A stretch of 44,547 nucleotides of DNA from a virus (IMGVR_UViG_3300013131_000077:1-44547); one strand, 5' to 3'. Positions 32,601 through 42,142 are shown, counted from the stretch's first letter. Numbers and translations are program-made. Notes: generated by a model not told the origin, from the letters alone.

Positions 32601-35600
32601 CGGACTCAGACATAATCGACAGGTTCCCGGCGTTTGCCGACGAGAGGGCCGTCGTCGCCCAGAGGATAAACGCGTTGAGGAAAATAGGAATAGATCCGAC
32701 CTCGCCCGAGATGCTGTCCGAGGTCAAGTCCGGAAGGATCTTCTACGACGAGTTCGGTCTCTTCGCCGAGTTGGTGGACGACGCAGGGCAAACGACGCTG
32801 AACCGCCTGGGGGACGGACCGATGGGCGGAATGAACAAGGGCGTCCGTCGCGTGGTGTCCGCCGATTTCGGCGACGGGAGGCGCGACTACGCCGTCACGA
32901 GGACGATTTCGCGCGACAGGGCCAGCTACGGAGACGAGCTCGTGATGCTGGTTCCGATCAACGGCGACGACGAAGCGACCGTGTCCACGCTCATTGGCAG
33001 GGCGCTACTCGGGGGTGACTTGCGGGCCTCCAGCGTGGAGTTCCCCGCCGTGATCCGAAGCTCACGCGGGAGGGTTGTCGGGGTGACCGACGCATCGGGG
33101 AGGAACGTCCCCCTGTTCGGAGAGAGGTCCATAAACGCCTCCCAAGCCCTGGTGGCGACCGAGTCGGCCGCGGCGGAGGAGAGGGCGTCCGAGCTGATCA
33201 AATCAATACGCGACAACGACTCCGCGTCGAGGATAAAGATGGACCAGGACGTGGAGGTCGCCGGAAGGCGCTCGACCAGCCTGAGGCTGGCCCTCGATCA
33301 CCTCCTGCAGACCGGGGATTGGATCGGTGGCGACCTCGGCGTGACCGGCCGCGTGCCGGACAGGGACGTGATGTTCTCGTTCGGACTGGACGCCGACGAC
33401 GACGGGAGCCCGATCGTCCCCAACAACTCAACCCAGGACGAGTTCAACGCGAGGGCGGTCTCCGATTTCCTCAGCGACAAACCGGGCGCGACCGAAGGGG
33501 AGATCGACGACTACCTGTCTCGCGTCAACGCGTCGAGGATCGCGCAGGTCAAGAGAAAGGCCGAACTCGCGGCGAAGGAATCGGATCGTCTCCGTCACAT
33601 CAGGGACTCCGCGGAGGAACGCCGTTTGCAAAGAGTGATCGACCTGGAGACGCTCGACCAGAGAATCGCAGAATCGCTCGCGGAGGAGACGCGGTTCATC
33701 TCGTCGCTGAGCGGGGAACAACTCTCCCAGCTGTCGAGGGGCCAGGGCGGGTTTGCGTATGTCGTCCACAAGGGACCGGACAGGCTCAAGGACGGAGTCC
33801 TCGACCCGAGCAAGTCGGCTGGCGTGGACAGGTCGGTCGCCGAGGTCGCTGGCCAGGGCGACACCCGCGGAGCGAACAGGCAGTACATCCAGCGCTTCGT
33901 GCAGTCCTACGACAACAAGAGACAAATGGTCTCCTCCGCCGACGACATGATGGCGAGGATTTCGCGCGGAGAACGACAGCTGACCGTGGACCAGTCGATA
34001 AGAAGGTCGCTGAAGGCCGCGTCCCCGCTGATCGCGAGAATCGCCTCCGACTCGGGTTTCCTCAACCTCGACGAGCTCCCAGAGCAGAAAATTTCCGAGG
34101 TCATCAGGGATTTGACGAGGTTCTCCGAATCCCAGCGGGACGACCTCGCGCGCTACGAGGGGATCATGGGGGCCATACGGCGGTACGGCGGCACGAACGC
34201 CGACCAGCTCCTGTCGGCGGAGGCCGACCCGATCTCGGCCCTGAGCTCACTGAACTTCTATGGCAGGTACGCCGACGCCGACCTGCCGCGTGACGTCGTG
34301 CAGTTTGAGGATGGTTTCGTTGACAACCTGACGAGGAGGTGGAATCCGACCGACGAGGAAATGCTGGAACGCTGGAACGGGTTGGGCGGAATCCGCGGCG
34401 GTGCGTTCGTGGTCCACGGCAAGAGGGATTCCCAGATAGTCAGCGGAGGCCTGCTCGGTCCAACGTCGGAGGCCCAGATAATTTCGCCACTGAAGCCGTT
34501 GGTCGGGTTCTCCACCCCCGTGAGATTGTACGGACAACGGCAGGACGACGACCCGGAGTCCCTAATCCCGATGCTCGGCCCGGCGCTCGCCGCGAGGGCG
34601 ATAAAGATGCACAAGAGGGACGGCGAGATAGACATCGAGAGACTGCTCATCGACCCGGACCTAGCTCCAGACGGCTTCGTCGGTTACCCCGACGGCGCCT
34701 CCGCCGGAATGGCTTCCGCGGACACGACGGACGACGAGTCCCGGACGTACTCGGACTATCGGAATTCGTTGACGCCCCGAGGAAAATTGTTCGACGCGCG
34801 ACTGAGCGGCCTACTACGGGAAGACGTCAATTTCGATCAAATGATCTTCAACGAGGACGACGCGAATTTCTTCAGAAAAACTTACTCGGAATTAGTTGAG
34901 GACAGAAAGAATCCCAGCGAAGCGGACATCTTGAGGCTCGAGGCGCTGATCGACCGCGCCGAGGCCTTCTATCTCCCGTTCCGTCGCTCGACGATGCCAC
35001 ACGAGCTCGAGGCCTCCGGGGCGACGGTGCTGGACATCATGGACGCCCCCGACGACGGTTCGCTCAACGAAAAAATAACGGGTTCGACGAAGTTCGTGGC
35101 CCCGAGGGAGATTGAGTCGTTGCGAGGGAACAGGAGGTTGCGCGAGCAACTCGTCGGAGTGCCGTTCTTGAATCGGACGCCCGTGTCCTTTCATTCCTCC
35201 CCCACGGGCACCGTCCCCTACATTGCGGTCAGGATAGGCAGAAAGACTTCGGACCTTGACGGCGACACTGAGTTCCACCCAGCATCCGTGATGAGGTACG
35301 TTGCGCTCACGGGGGACGGTCCGGTCAACTGGAATCACCCAAGCATGGCGCAGCCCAACAGGGCCAACGACTGGACGCCCGAGATGCTCGGGAAGCCTTT
35401 CCGCCTGCCCGACGCCGAGGCGGACTTTCATTTGTCCAGGAGGCGGACGATGGACAGGAACCTCTCGCACGTCGGCGACTCGCCCCAGAAGGTGGTGCTC
35501 GGGCTGCGCAGGAGGTACGGACTCCTGAACCCCGACATAGAACAAAACAGACTCTGGTACGACACCGGCGGGTGGCTGGTGAGTCTCGGGGCGTCTGGGA

Positions 35601-38600
35601 GTGAACGATTTGCCAAGCAGGGTGCGGCGCTGCCGGGTCGCGAATTCCTCACCGTGACGGAGATGACCCAGCCGAGGCAGCTGGAAGAGCTGGTGAAAAA
35701 GGCAAACGAGGCGGGGAAACCCCTCCTCCTCGAGGTGATGCAGGACATTCGCCCGATTGGAAACAACCTGCGTTCCGAGAAAATTATGGACGACATCAGG
35801 ATGGCGCGCCCCCATCCGAAGACCCTTGACCACGAATACCATCCGCTGATGATTTCGAAACCGAGAATCATCAGGGGTTACGGAAACGGCTGGCCGTCCA
35901 GTGACGACTTCCAGCCCGACGAAGAAGGTCCAGCCTTCGTCGCCGGCCGGGATGCGCTGACAGGCAGGGAGATTCGCGTCCCACTGAGACAGGTTCTGAT
36001 GAGCCACTCACCACCGTCCCGCGAGAGGGGGGAGTTCGATGCGATCGCCTTCGGTCGTTTCGGTTTCTCGACAGAATCGGGACCGATGGTGACAGACCGG
36101 GCAACCGAGGCCGACTCCGTCAGCGCCGGGATGTCGGGGGACGACCGGTGGAAACCGACGCCAAGCTACGGTGAAGGCAGGCGGCCAAAGTTCATATACA
36201 CCGTCGTCGACGCCGTGCTCGGGGACGACAACAGACTTGATCAGTACGGGGTCGTCCGGATCGACGCGGCCTATGTTGCCGCCGGTCGTATTCCTACGAG
36301 GTACATGCTGGACACTATCTACGCGTTGCAGAGCCTGGACGCATCGATCGGTGCGCCGTACGACCACGGGTACCACTTCCTCAGGTTCGTGTACCCGAGC
36401 TCCGGGCCGACAGAAGGACTCAAGAGCGACGCGGTCAGGATGATACTCGATCCCACCATCGTCTTCGGACGGTGGAACCCTGACGAGAAGCGACTCTACA
36501 TCCTTGCGCGAGAACCAGACATGTCGGGGGATTGGAACGTCGCGCTGTATCCCCTCGACGATTTTCCCACGGGACCCAACAAATACGACTGGACTCGCCG
36601 AGAACTGATAGAGCACCCAGACGTGACAAGCGGAACTCTGTCGACGTACGTTCTCGGCAGGGAAATGGGCCCTGACGGCAAGTGGCGCCAGAGGGTTTTC
36701 AACACGAGCCGGATGAAAGCGGACACTGGCCCGATGGACGAGGTTTTCCCGATCGGACCGTTGAGCGTCCCGGACCGCGTCGCTACCTGGAGCGACGGGC
36801 CGACGCCCGAGACGGAGCCGTCCGACGCTCCGAGAATCAAACCAACGGACCCCGCACCGTCAACCGAACCGCGGACGCCGAGGAAGCGACCCGCCGCGCC
36901 CTCTTTCTCCGGGGCAAAGGACGTCCCGACCGAAACCGACGACACGGTCATCGAGGACATGGAGGCTCCGCGACCGGAGGCTTTCGTTGGCGACGAGCCG
37001 ACCACAATGCCCGTTGATCCCAAGAAGGTCAAGGAGGCGGAGATCGTCGACAAAACAAAAACCCCGCTGCCCACGGCCCGCGACGTGGCGATAGGCCTTG
37101 CGGCCAACGATCCCGTCGTGATCGAGGCGCGAAGGAACGACGAGGCCAAGTGGTGGCAGAAGCTCAAGCAGAAATTGCTGAGGACAAAAATACTCAAGAC
37201 CTGGAACCCCGAGACCAACGAAATCAAGGACGAGAACGACAACGCTGTGCTCAACCCAGTCACGGGCAGGAAGCAGTACCGATTGCCGTTCAGGGCGGCG
37301 TGGAAGCCGTGGGGCAACCCGATCGCCGCAGACGGAACCGAGAGCGACGAGCTCGGGTTCAAGGGCTCGATGGACCTCGCCGGAGGGTGGCGGGACATTT
37401 TCAAAATCATGTCGCGCAAGCGTCTTGCGTTCGTCGACATAGAGACGACCGGAATAGTGGACGACAGGACCGGTGGTCCAGTGCAGATCGCCGTCCACGT
37501 CGTGGAGCCGGGCGGGGACTGGAACAACCCGAAAATAATCAACGTCTACATTCGACCAGAAGAGGAACTCTCGGACTGGGCCAGGGACAACCTGAAAGTC
37601 AAGATCGGCGACAAGACAATCCCGATACAGGAGGCGCTGGCTTCGCACCCCGAGATCTTCGTGTCAAAGGAGGAGGCGCGCAAAATTTTGGCGGAAGCGG
37701 TCGGCAACGACTCCGTGATCATATCGCACAACTGGCGCTCGTTCGACTCGCGGGTATGGAACGACGTGATGGGCGACCATCCCACCGAGGGATGGGTGGA
37801 CACCCTTGCGCTGGCCAATTGGTTGTTCGCCGTGGACAAGGAGAGGTTCGGCGTCATGGCCAAACAGCTGAAGGAAGCCCTCGGTGCTGCCGGCGACTCC
37901 AAGGTTGCCCGCAACGCGGCCTACGACCGCCTGTCGACACCTTTCGTCGCATGGCTCAAGAAGGCCGTGAAGATTGACAAGCCGGGTGGCAAGTCGTGGG
38001 GCAAGAGGTTCCAGGAGAGGATACACGCGATCGACAGGCTTTACCGTTTCGCCACCGGACCGCTGTGGTACAAGGAGAGGTTGTCCGTAAACGGCAACTG
38101 GTGGCCGGATCCGTATGCCTCGACCAAGAACGAGGCGCTCGCCCTGTACTTCGGTCACCCCATCCTCAAGGCTCACGACGCAAACGCCGACATAGAGGCG
38201 ACGCGCAGGAACCTGCTCGCCATGATAGAGCTCGGCGACAAGTGGGGCGCGGCGAGGTTCATGTTCGACAGGGACTCAAATGACCTGCTCGTCAGCAAGG
38301 AGGACGAAACGTGGGCGCTGAACTACAGTGCCTGGAAGCAAGCCCATCAGGGGATCGGTGCCCCCACCGAGAACTTGTTCGCTCCGAGGGACACCAGTGC
38401 GCCGGGCGACGCGCCGTCACCATCGGACGGAACCCGTCGTCCGGACGCCCCGGGTGGATCACCGGACGAACCGACAACCCCGAGCGAACCCTCAGCCCCC
38501 GGCGGGGGAGACAGGCCACCGGGCGGTCCTAGACCGCCCAGACCACCGGGGGCGACTCCGCGCGGCCCGACACCGGACCCGGACAGGGTGCCGAGCGGCT

Positions 38601-41600
38601 CCTATGGGAACGGCGTCCGGATCTACAAGGGGATCGGCGGAAAGTACGTGGAGATGAACTCGATTGCCCCGGCCACCGACGCGGAAACGGCAGCTTTTTT
38701 TGTGGCGAACTTGTTCGTTGCCCGCCAGGACGGCATAGGTTTCCAGTTCACATACGGAGTCGCTCCAGACGGAACCCCGAGGACGTACAGGCTCCTGTCG
38801 ATCGAGGTTGTCCCCAAGCCCGGTTTGACACCGGAGGAGGCGAGGAGGGCAGGCATCGGTGGGTTCGTGATCCTCGGGTTGGACGCCGCCGACGGAAGAC
38901 AAAAGACGTTCGACTTTGATTTGGTCAACCTCAGGGACAGGGCCTTCACGTCGGAACCCGGATTCACGAAAGTGCCTTTGCCGACCGACGTGTACGGGGG
39001 GAAGGATGAGATGAGCCTCACCAAGGACCAGTACGTCGATCTCTCCAGAAGACGCAGGTTCAACAACGACAACCGGACGACGGACGGACCCATGGCCGGT
39101 ATGTCTGGTCTGACGAACAGGGACGGGTACTCCGATTCTCCGTCCTACTGGAGAGTGACCGAGCAGGACGTGGAGGCGGACCGCCTGAGCGACGCAGGTC
39201 TCGCGGAAAGACTCAGGTCCGACAAGGTGAGACTGGAGAATCTCATAAACCTCGGCCCGTCGGGCAACTCAGACGCGTCCAGCGTCCTCGACTCGATAGC
39301 GGCGACGCAGAGGGTGATGAGGATCAGATCCAACCAGGGCCCCGACCACAACGGAATATCCGTGACCAAGGCCGACTCCGACTACTCGCTCTCGGGCGAC
39401 TTCGTCGGGGCCCCGGGCACCCTCGGTTCCACATATTCACTGCCGGCGAACCCGACCGAGCTGAGGCGCGAGCTCAGAAGGAACGCCGATCTATCCGTGA
39501 ACCTAAACATGGCGCTGCTGTCGGACGGGCCGGGCAGGGCGCTGGACAGGCTCGCACGCATCTCGAGAATTCCGAGGGGGGAGATCGTCGCCCGACTGAC
39601 CTCGCACGACTACGGAACGTACGCAGATGCGGCTTCCGAAAGGATATTCATGTCCGTGGCGGACGGTGTTCGTCGGGGCGAGAACACCCCGTCATCTCTC
39701 GGGTTGCTGGTCGATCCAGCACTCGATCTCCAGCCCGCCTCCGCAGCCGTCGTCGCCTCGTCGCGGGCGATGGGCCTCAACGTTCACGGAACTCCAGAGA
39801 TGATGGTCGGAGATAGGGACAGATACGGAGCGGTGGAGCTGATTGATCTGCTGGCCGATTTCAACGAGACCGTCGGGGACCTCTTCTCGCTGGCGTCCAC
39901 AAGCAACGAGACGGACCCACGGTTCAGGGTCAGGTCCAGGGTGATGAGAGGGAAACTTGCAGAGATCGCAAGGGAGGTCGGCAACCGTCACCATCGCTCG
40001 CTGGGCGCAGGCACCGATTCGTTGCAGGCGGGCGCGCAGGCCGGCATGGGCAACCCGGACCCCGACCTGCGCCGCTTGATGAGCGAGTTCGTGCGAATGG
40101 CCCCCTCCATGAATTTCGAGTCCGTCACGGACGCAGGGTTCGACGAGGATTGGAAGCGTCTCTCCGACCAGGTAATCGACGACTTCGTACGGCGGCCGGG
40201 CCGGGGAACGGAGCAGGCGTTCTCCTCGTTCGGCGATGCGCTGAAAGGCAGGGCGAGCGTTGTCGGTCGGACGATCGACCGAATAATCGACCCGAGCAAA
40301 GCCCCCATCCCGGCGAATTCCCCATTGGGACGCGAGGTGGTCAAGTCCACCGCGAAGATCCTCGCACTCATCTACGACCTGAGGTTCGGATCGACGGACA
40401 TGCTCGGACTTCTGGCTTCCACGCCAGGGGCGGGCCCGGGCTCCGGAACCAGCGGGCTGGACGTTACCTACAAGATGATTGATTCCGGCGCCGCCGCGCT
40501 GTTCGCCAGGGGCGGCCGAAAGGCGCTGGTCGCGTATCTGGTGGAGGCCGTGAGCCTTGGTCTGGTGCCTGCCGGCAGGGCCATGGGGATTCTTGACAGG
40601 CTGTCCCCCTCCCCCGGGACCGCGGCGATATCCTCGGGAGCCGAGGCAGCCATGGGTCGGTCGGGCGGTTCCTCGCCGTTCGGCGACGCCGACGGAATAC
40701 CGATACTGAGCGGATCAAAGTGGCTCGACGCGAGGCTGCACGCCATATACGGCTCGGTGGAATACGAGAAAGTTGCCAGAGGCATAGGCGAGCGTTTCGC
40801 CGACCTTGCCTCGCGAGACTGGGACAACCCGACCGACGACGATCTCGTTGACATCCATCATTACTCGCAGATGGTTCAACACGACGATTTGATAGAGCGC
40901 TTCACCATGACGGGTGGCGGCGCCGCCCCGAGAGGGGGAACGACCGACACTTTTTACGCTGGGCGGAGCGGCTTGGACGTCACCATCGACAAGGTGTCCG
41001 CTCTTGCCGAGGTTTCCCCGGAGAGGGTCGACGAGTTGATGTGGCGCGGCGCGCAGGTTTCACAAATAAGGAGGCTCGCCGCAATGGATCCCTTCTCGAG
41101 GGCGGAGGAGCTGAACTCCGTGCGCAGGAAGCGCGCTCTCGCCAGGCAGCTTGCCGGCACAAGCGGCGGACCGATCGGCACAGACGGGTTCTCGTCCCTC
41201 AATTTCTCCGGGAGGACGCAGCAAGAGGACTCCTTCCTTGATGAGGCACTGGCGCAGGCGCTCGACCAGGAAACGCTCTTCCTCGGCTTGATAAACGACA
41301 TGAAGAGAGACGGCGGATCCGACGCTGGGATGGCCAAGCGGAATTTCGTTCCGCAGAGGTACGACATCAAACCGGTCAAGGACGGATTCGTTATCATCGA
41401 CATGAGCAACAGGAACGCGGTATCGAGCCGCGTGTTCAAGAGCAGGAGGCGCGCCCTCGACGGGGCCCGCAGAATGGACGTCGGCGACAGCCGCTTTGAC
41501 CCGTTCGGTCCCGAGACGCCCGACGGCGCGCCTGCGACAATCGCCGAATCGTTCGCAAATGATCCGAGGACGGCCAGGATCTTCCAGTCTCAATCGGGGG

Positions 41601-42142
41601 CCTCGCGGGCCCGCCTCGAAACGGACAGCAAGATCTCGTCCGACGAGAGCGGGTTACCGAGCAGACTGACCCTGTCTGGGCCGCGCGGACCGGCGGAGAT
41701 CACCAAGGAGTTCGCAGCCGGGACTTTGAGGATGTTCGACAACGGGGCTTCCTCAATCCCCAATCCTTCACCGGAGGAGGCCTCGACGACGAGATTGATC
41801 TCCGGCTACGTCTCCACAAACGCAATGATCGAGACCGTGCTCGGGAGGCTCGACACGATCGCGCGAATGAGTCGCTCGAGGATTGACGAGTCGGCCGAGG
41901 AAATTGAAATGATGGTCGTTTTCCTCGGGAGGATGCAGAAGCGCAGGAATTACTTCTACAACCAGTTGATTGACAGACTCGGCGACGACAATCCGACCAC
42001 CGCAACAATAAACAAGTGGCACGACGAAAGGGCCGGCATCGGGCGCGAGTCGTCGCAAATTGGGGACGGCGGGCTTCCGCGCTACGTCCTGCCAGAGGGA
42101 TTGACCGACGGAATGAGTTTCAAATCACTGTCAATTGTTTAG
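29063..42142 (+). CDS. Giant prohead-protease polyprotein (about 4360 aa) with internal DEDDh exonuclease
   Basis: Read from an ATG at 29063, chosen because GAGG lies five bases upstream; ATGs at 29030 and 29060 are in frame, and residue numbers here count from 29030. Residues 10-190 are a HK97-type (S78-like) prohead protease (H77 in VVWGHDWNSP, S169 in YEVSPVLHGANQ). Then come a conserved 'GYKQVGMKKGKRGGMVPNCVP' segment, a domain around 242-343 resembling DUF6321, a Cys/His cluster (465-485), a Pro/Arg/Glu linker (640-715), two sigma-like HTH segments (about 850-970), many unrecognised blocks, and a complete DEDDh exonuclease (2800-3060). AGM-small-residue motifs recur at block borders. No frameshift or internal stop is seen across 13 kb. 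Confidence 0.92.
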   Translation: MNQQVFEDEDYLYKSLNGQINVDEAQGIVEAFVAGVGNKDSVGDICLPGCFTSSLKRRKPRVVWGHDWNSPIGKVLEIYEVGPNDPRLPAKMRKAGIGGLYARVQFNLKAEKGREAFANVSFFGMEQEWSIGYKTLDAVFDPVQTANLLKEVELYEVSPVLHGANQLTGTISIKADEAETQIKEGKGPCWPGYKQVGMKKGKRGGMVPNCVPVDGKSLEDECCPEEKAADKPALRDPKGGLTAAGRAHFKRTEGANLKPGVRGAADTPEKMRRKGSFLTRFFTNPSGPMKKPNGKPTRLALSAAAWGEPVPQNASDASALAAKGRRLLERYENSKKKKKDDEDSIENKNHVAAIYAAASAPQNETFGRASQLTRALAARFGGPVRLVTADNDIAIFEMGAGQSTETMRVAYHYDGDEFMIGTAQQVKPETVYIPINQTTSGQTVGGVTAGISAQHGHHAGHQGHCCPGCGHGGSCDASVALSPGDDPRIAFVKLKSLGDQLNFKVVPTDGGFILEGFGLLNEESQDFVAKKVAEDMEKKFLNPIGNVSRRSLGVPDIRGFVRGFNVDMNPLTARDADLDRLVLEGNPLINMGRGIPDPTPFGSANRPSFDLPAARGDLDLGAPRMMPAVPDVPRREPEEVPEPVKPKAPPVRPPRREPSRPEREPTKPPVPVPTRPEREPARPNTPVPVPVPVPTRPREPVPIGEASNDNFAIAAMGGGKRTPKQIAEALASVDSEKRESRQSRMIRLRDSGFDEMRRLMLLDGPDAGMADPNRNGRRGRAVRIDSDETLEEVLRRRRSGQDISDMTEDIDLPNPGDRSLTDPTPGDAGMAGRPRTREESADLGRKIWLARTHDRLSLEEAGRRHGVSREEARQLELRHQKYLRDLGVDHPNRVGRATIDDANSGLTDAEADLLRRRLDGEMLEEAAERLGTDRFAVRRMEQLALAKLRNRIVQGDADAGMARGDGGRAVEADRPKASRVARPESPGKRRINKVDPTFSQIYESLRDSGPDGLTAPQRLRVAAMIRLRDSINNKITAMRVAGSRRRTSHLGPEIQELNDGIKGARETAAEVARVVVGSKDDFLNSAIKTANSKQDDDLDASLNFRSFDALSDAGGDVAKASRILGMDGDVVLLRAAAHSMRLAASAGPARRRIARLSEKLRHKLTSAESVTLRMWINGASDSDIIDRFPAFADERAVVAQRINALRKIGIDPTSPEMLSEVKSGRIFYDEFGLFAELVDDAGQTTLNRLGDGPMGGMNKGVRRVVSADFGDGRRDYAVTRTISRDRASYGDELVMLVPINGDDEATVSTLIGRALLGGDLRASSVEFPAVIRSSRGRVVGVTDASGRNVPLFGERSINASQALVATESAAAEERASELIKSIRDNDSASRIKMDQDVEVAGRRSTSLRLALDHLLQTGDWIGGDLGVTGRVPDRDVMFSFGLDADDDGSPIVPNNSTQDEFNARAVSDFLSDKPGATEGEIDDYLSRVNASRIAQVKRKAELAAKESDRLRHIRDSAEERRLQRVIDLETLDQRIAESLAEETRFISSLSGEQLSQLSRGQGGFAYVVHKGPDRLKDGVLDPSKSAGVDRSVAEVAGQGDTRGANRQYIQRFVQSYDNKRQMVSSADDMMARISRGERQLTVDQSIRRSLKAASPLIARIASDSGFLNLDELPEQKISEVIRDLTRFSESQRDDLARYEGIMGAIRRYGGTNADQLLSAEADPISALSSLNFYGRYADADLPRDVVQFEDGFVDNLTRRWNPTDEEMLERWNGLGGIRGGAFVVHGKRDSQIVSGGLLGPTSEAQIISPLKPLVGFSTPVRLYGQRQDDDPESLIPMLGPALAARAIKMHKRDGEIDIERLLIDPDLAPDGFVGYPDGASAGMASADTTDDESRTYSDYRNSLTPRGKLFDARLSGLLREDVNFDQMIFNEDDANFFRKTYSELVEDRKNPSEADILRLEALIDRAEAFYLPFRRSTMPHELEASGATVLDIMDAPDDGSLNEKITGSTKFVAPREIESLRGNRRLREQLVGVPFLNRTPVSFHSSPTGTVPYIAVRIGRKTSDLDGDTEFHPASVMRYVALTGDGPVNWNHPSMAQPNRANDWTPEMLGKPFRLPDAEADFHLSRRRTMDRNLSHVGDSPQKVVLGLRRRYGLLNPDIEQNRLWYDTGGWLVSLGASGSERFAKQGAALPGREFLTVTEMTQPRQLEELVKKANEAGKPLLLEVMQDIRPIGNNLRSEKIMDDIRMARPHPKTLDHEYHPLMISKPRIIRGYGNGWPSSDDFQPDEEGPAFVAGRDALTGREIRVPLRQVLMSHSPPSRERGEFDAIAFGRFGFSTESGPMVTDRATEADSVSAGMSGDDRWKPTPSYGEGRRPKFIYTVVDAVLGDDNRLDQYGVVRIDAAYVAAGRIPTRYMLDTIYALQSLDASIGAPYDHGYHFLRFVYPSSGPTEGLKSDAVRMILDPTIVFGRWNPDEKRLYILAREPDMSGDWNVALYPLDDFPTGPNKYDWTRRELIEHPDVTSGTLSTYVLGREMGPDGKWRQRVFNTSRMKADTGPMDEVFPIGPLSVPDRVATWSDGPTPETEPSDAPRIKPTDPAPSTEPRTPRKRPAAPSFSGAKDVPTETDDTVIEDMEAPRPEAFVGDEPTTMPVDPKKVKEAEIVDKTKTPLPTARDVAIGLAANDPVVIEARRNDEAKWWQKLKQKLLRTKILKTWNPETNEIKDENDNAVLNPVTGRKQYRLPFRAAWKPWGNPIAADGTESDELGFKGSMDLAGGWRDIFKIMSRKRLAFVDIETTGIVDDRTGGPVQIAVHVVEPGGDWNNPKIINVYIRPEEELSDWARDNLKVKIGDKTIPIQEALASHPEIFVSKEEARKILAEAVGNDSVIISHNWRSFDSRVWNDVMGDHPTEGWVDTLALANWLFAVDKERFGVMAKQLKEALGAAGDSKVARNAAYDRLSTPFVAWLKKAVKIDKPGGKSWGKRFQERIHAIDRLYRFATGPLWYKERLSVNGNWWPDPYASTKNEALALYFGHPILKAHDANADIEATRRNLLAMIELGDKWGAARFMFDRDSNDLLVSKEDETWALNYSAWKQAHQGIGAPTENLFAPRDTSAPGDAPSPSDGTRRPDAPGGSPDEPTTPSEPSAPGGGDRPPGGPRPPRPPGATPRGPTPDPDRVPSGSYGNGVRIYKGIGGKYVEMNSIAPATDAETAAFFVANLFVARQDGIGFQFTYGVAPDGTPRTYRLLSIEVVPKPGLTPEEARRAGIGGFVILGLDAADGRQKTFDFDLVNLRDRAFTSEPGFTKVPLPTDVYGGKDEMSLTKDQYVDLSRRRRFNNDNRTTDGPMAGMSGLTNRDGYSDSPSYWRVTEQDVEADRLSDAGLAERLRSDKVRLENLINLGPSGNSDASSVLDSIAATQRVMRIRSNQGPDHNGISVTKADSDYSLSGDFVGAPGTLGSTYSLPANPTELRRELRRNADLSVNLNMALLSDGPGRALDRLARISRIPRGEIVARLTSHDYGTYADAASERIFMSVADGVRRGENTPSSLGLLVDPALDLQPASAAVVASSRAMGLNVHGTPEMMVGDRDRYGAVELIDLLADFNETVGDLFSLASTSNETDPRFRVRSRVMRGKLAEIAREVGNRHHRSLGAGTDSLQAGAQAGMGNPDPDLRRLMSEFVRMAPSMNFESVTDAGFDEDWKRLSDQVIDDFVRRPGRGTEQAFSSFGDALKGRASVVGRTIDRIIDPSKAPIPANSPLGREVVKSTAKILALIYDLRFGSTDMLGLLASTPGAGPGSGTSGLDVTYKMIDSGAAALFARGGRKALVAYLVEAVSLGLVPAGRAMGILDRLSPSPGTAAISSGAEAAMGRSGGSSPFGDADGIPILSGSKWLDARLHAIYGSVEYEKVARGIGERFADLASRDWDNPTDDDLVDIHHYSQMVQHDDLIERFTMTGGGAAPRGGTTDTFYAGRSGLDVTIDKVSALAEVSPERVDELMWRGAQVSQIRRLAAMDPFSRAEELNSVRRKRALARQLAGTSGGPIGTDGFSSLNFSGRTQQEDSFLDEALAQALDQETLFLGLINDMKRDGGSDAGMAKRNFVPQRYDIKPVKDGFVIIDMSNRNAVSSRVFKSRRRALDGARRMDVGDSRFDPFGPETPDGAPATIAESFANDPRTARIFQSQSGASRARLETDSKISSDESGLPSRLTLSGPRGPAEITKEFAAGTLRMFDNGASSIPNPSPEEASTTRLISGYVSTNAMIETVLGRLDTIARMSRSRIDESAEEIEMMVVFLGRMQKRRNYFYNQLIDRLGDDNPTTATINKWHDERAGIGRESSQIGDGGLPRYVLPEGLTDGMSFKSLSIV
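37424..38236 (+). other. DEDDh (DnaQ-like) 3'-5' exonuclease domain inside the polyprotein
   Basis: All four acidic ligands and the catalytic His of the DEDDh family are present: D2803 and E2805 in LAFVDIETTGIVDD, D2906 in ISHNWRSFDSRVW, and H3049 and D3054 in KAHDANADIEATRRN. An insertion of about 140 residues lies between motifs II and III, with 'KEALGAAGD', 'WLKKAVKIDK' and a Trp-rich segment. The domain is within one uninterrupted frame with the protease. Members act on DNA or RNA ends; the role in a virion is unknown. Confidence 0.85.
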
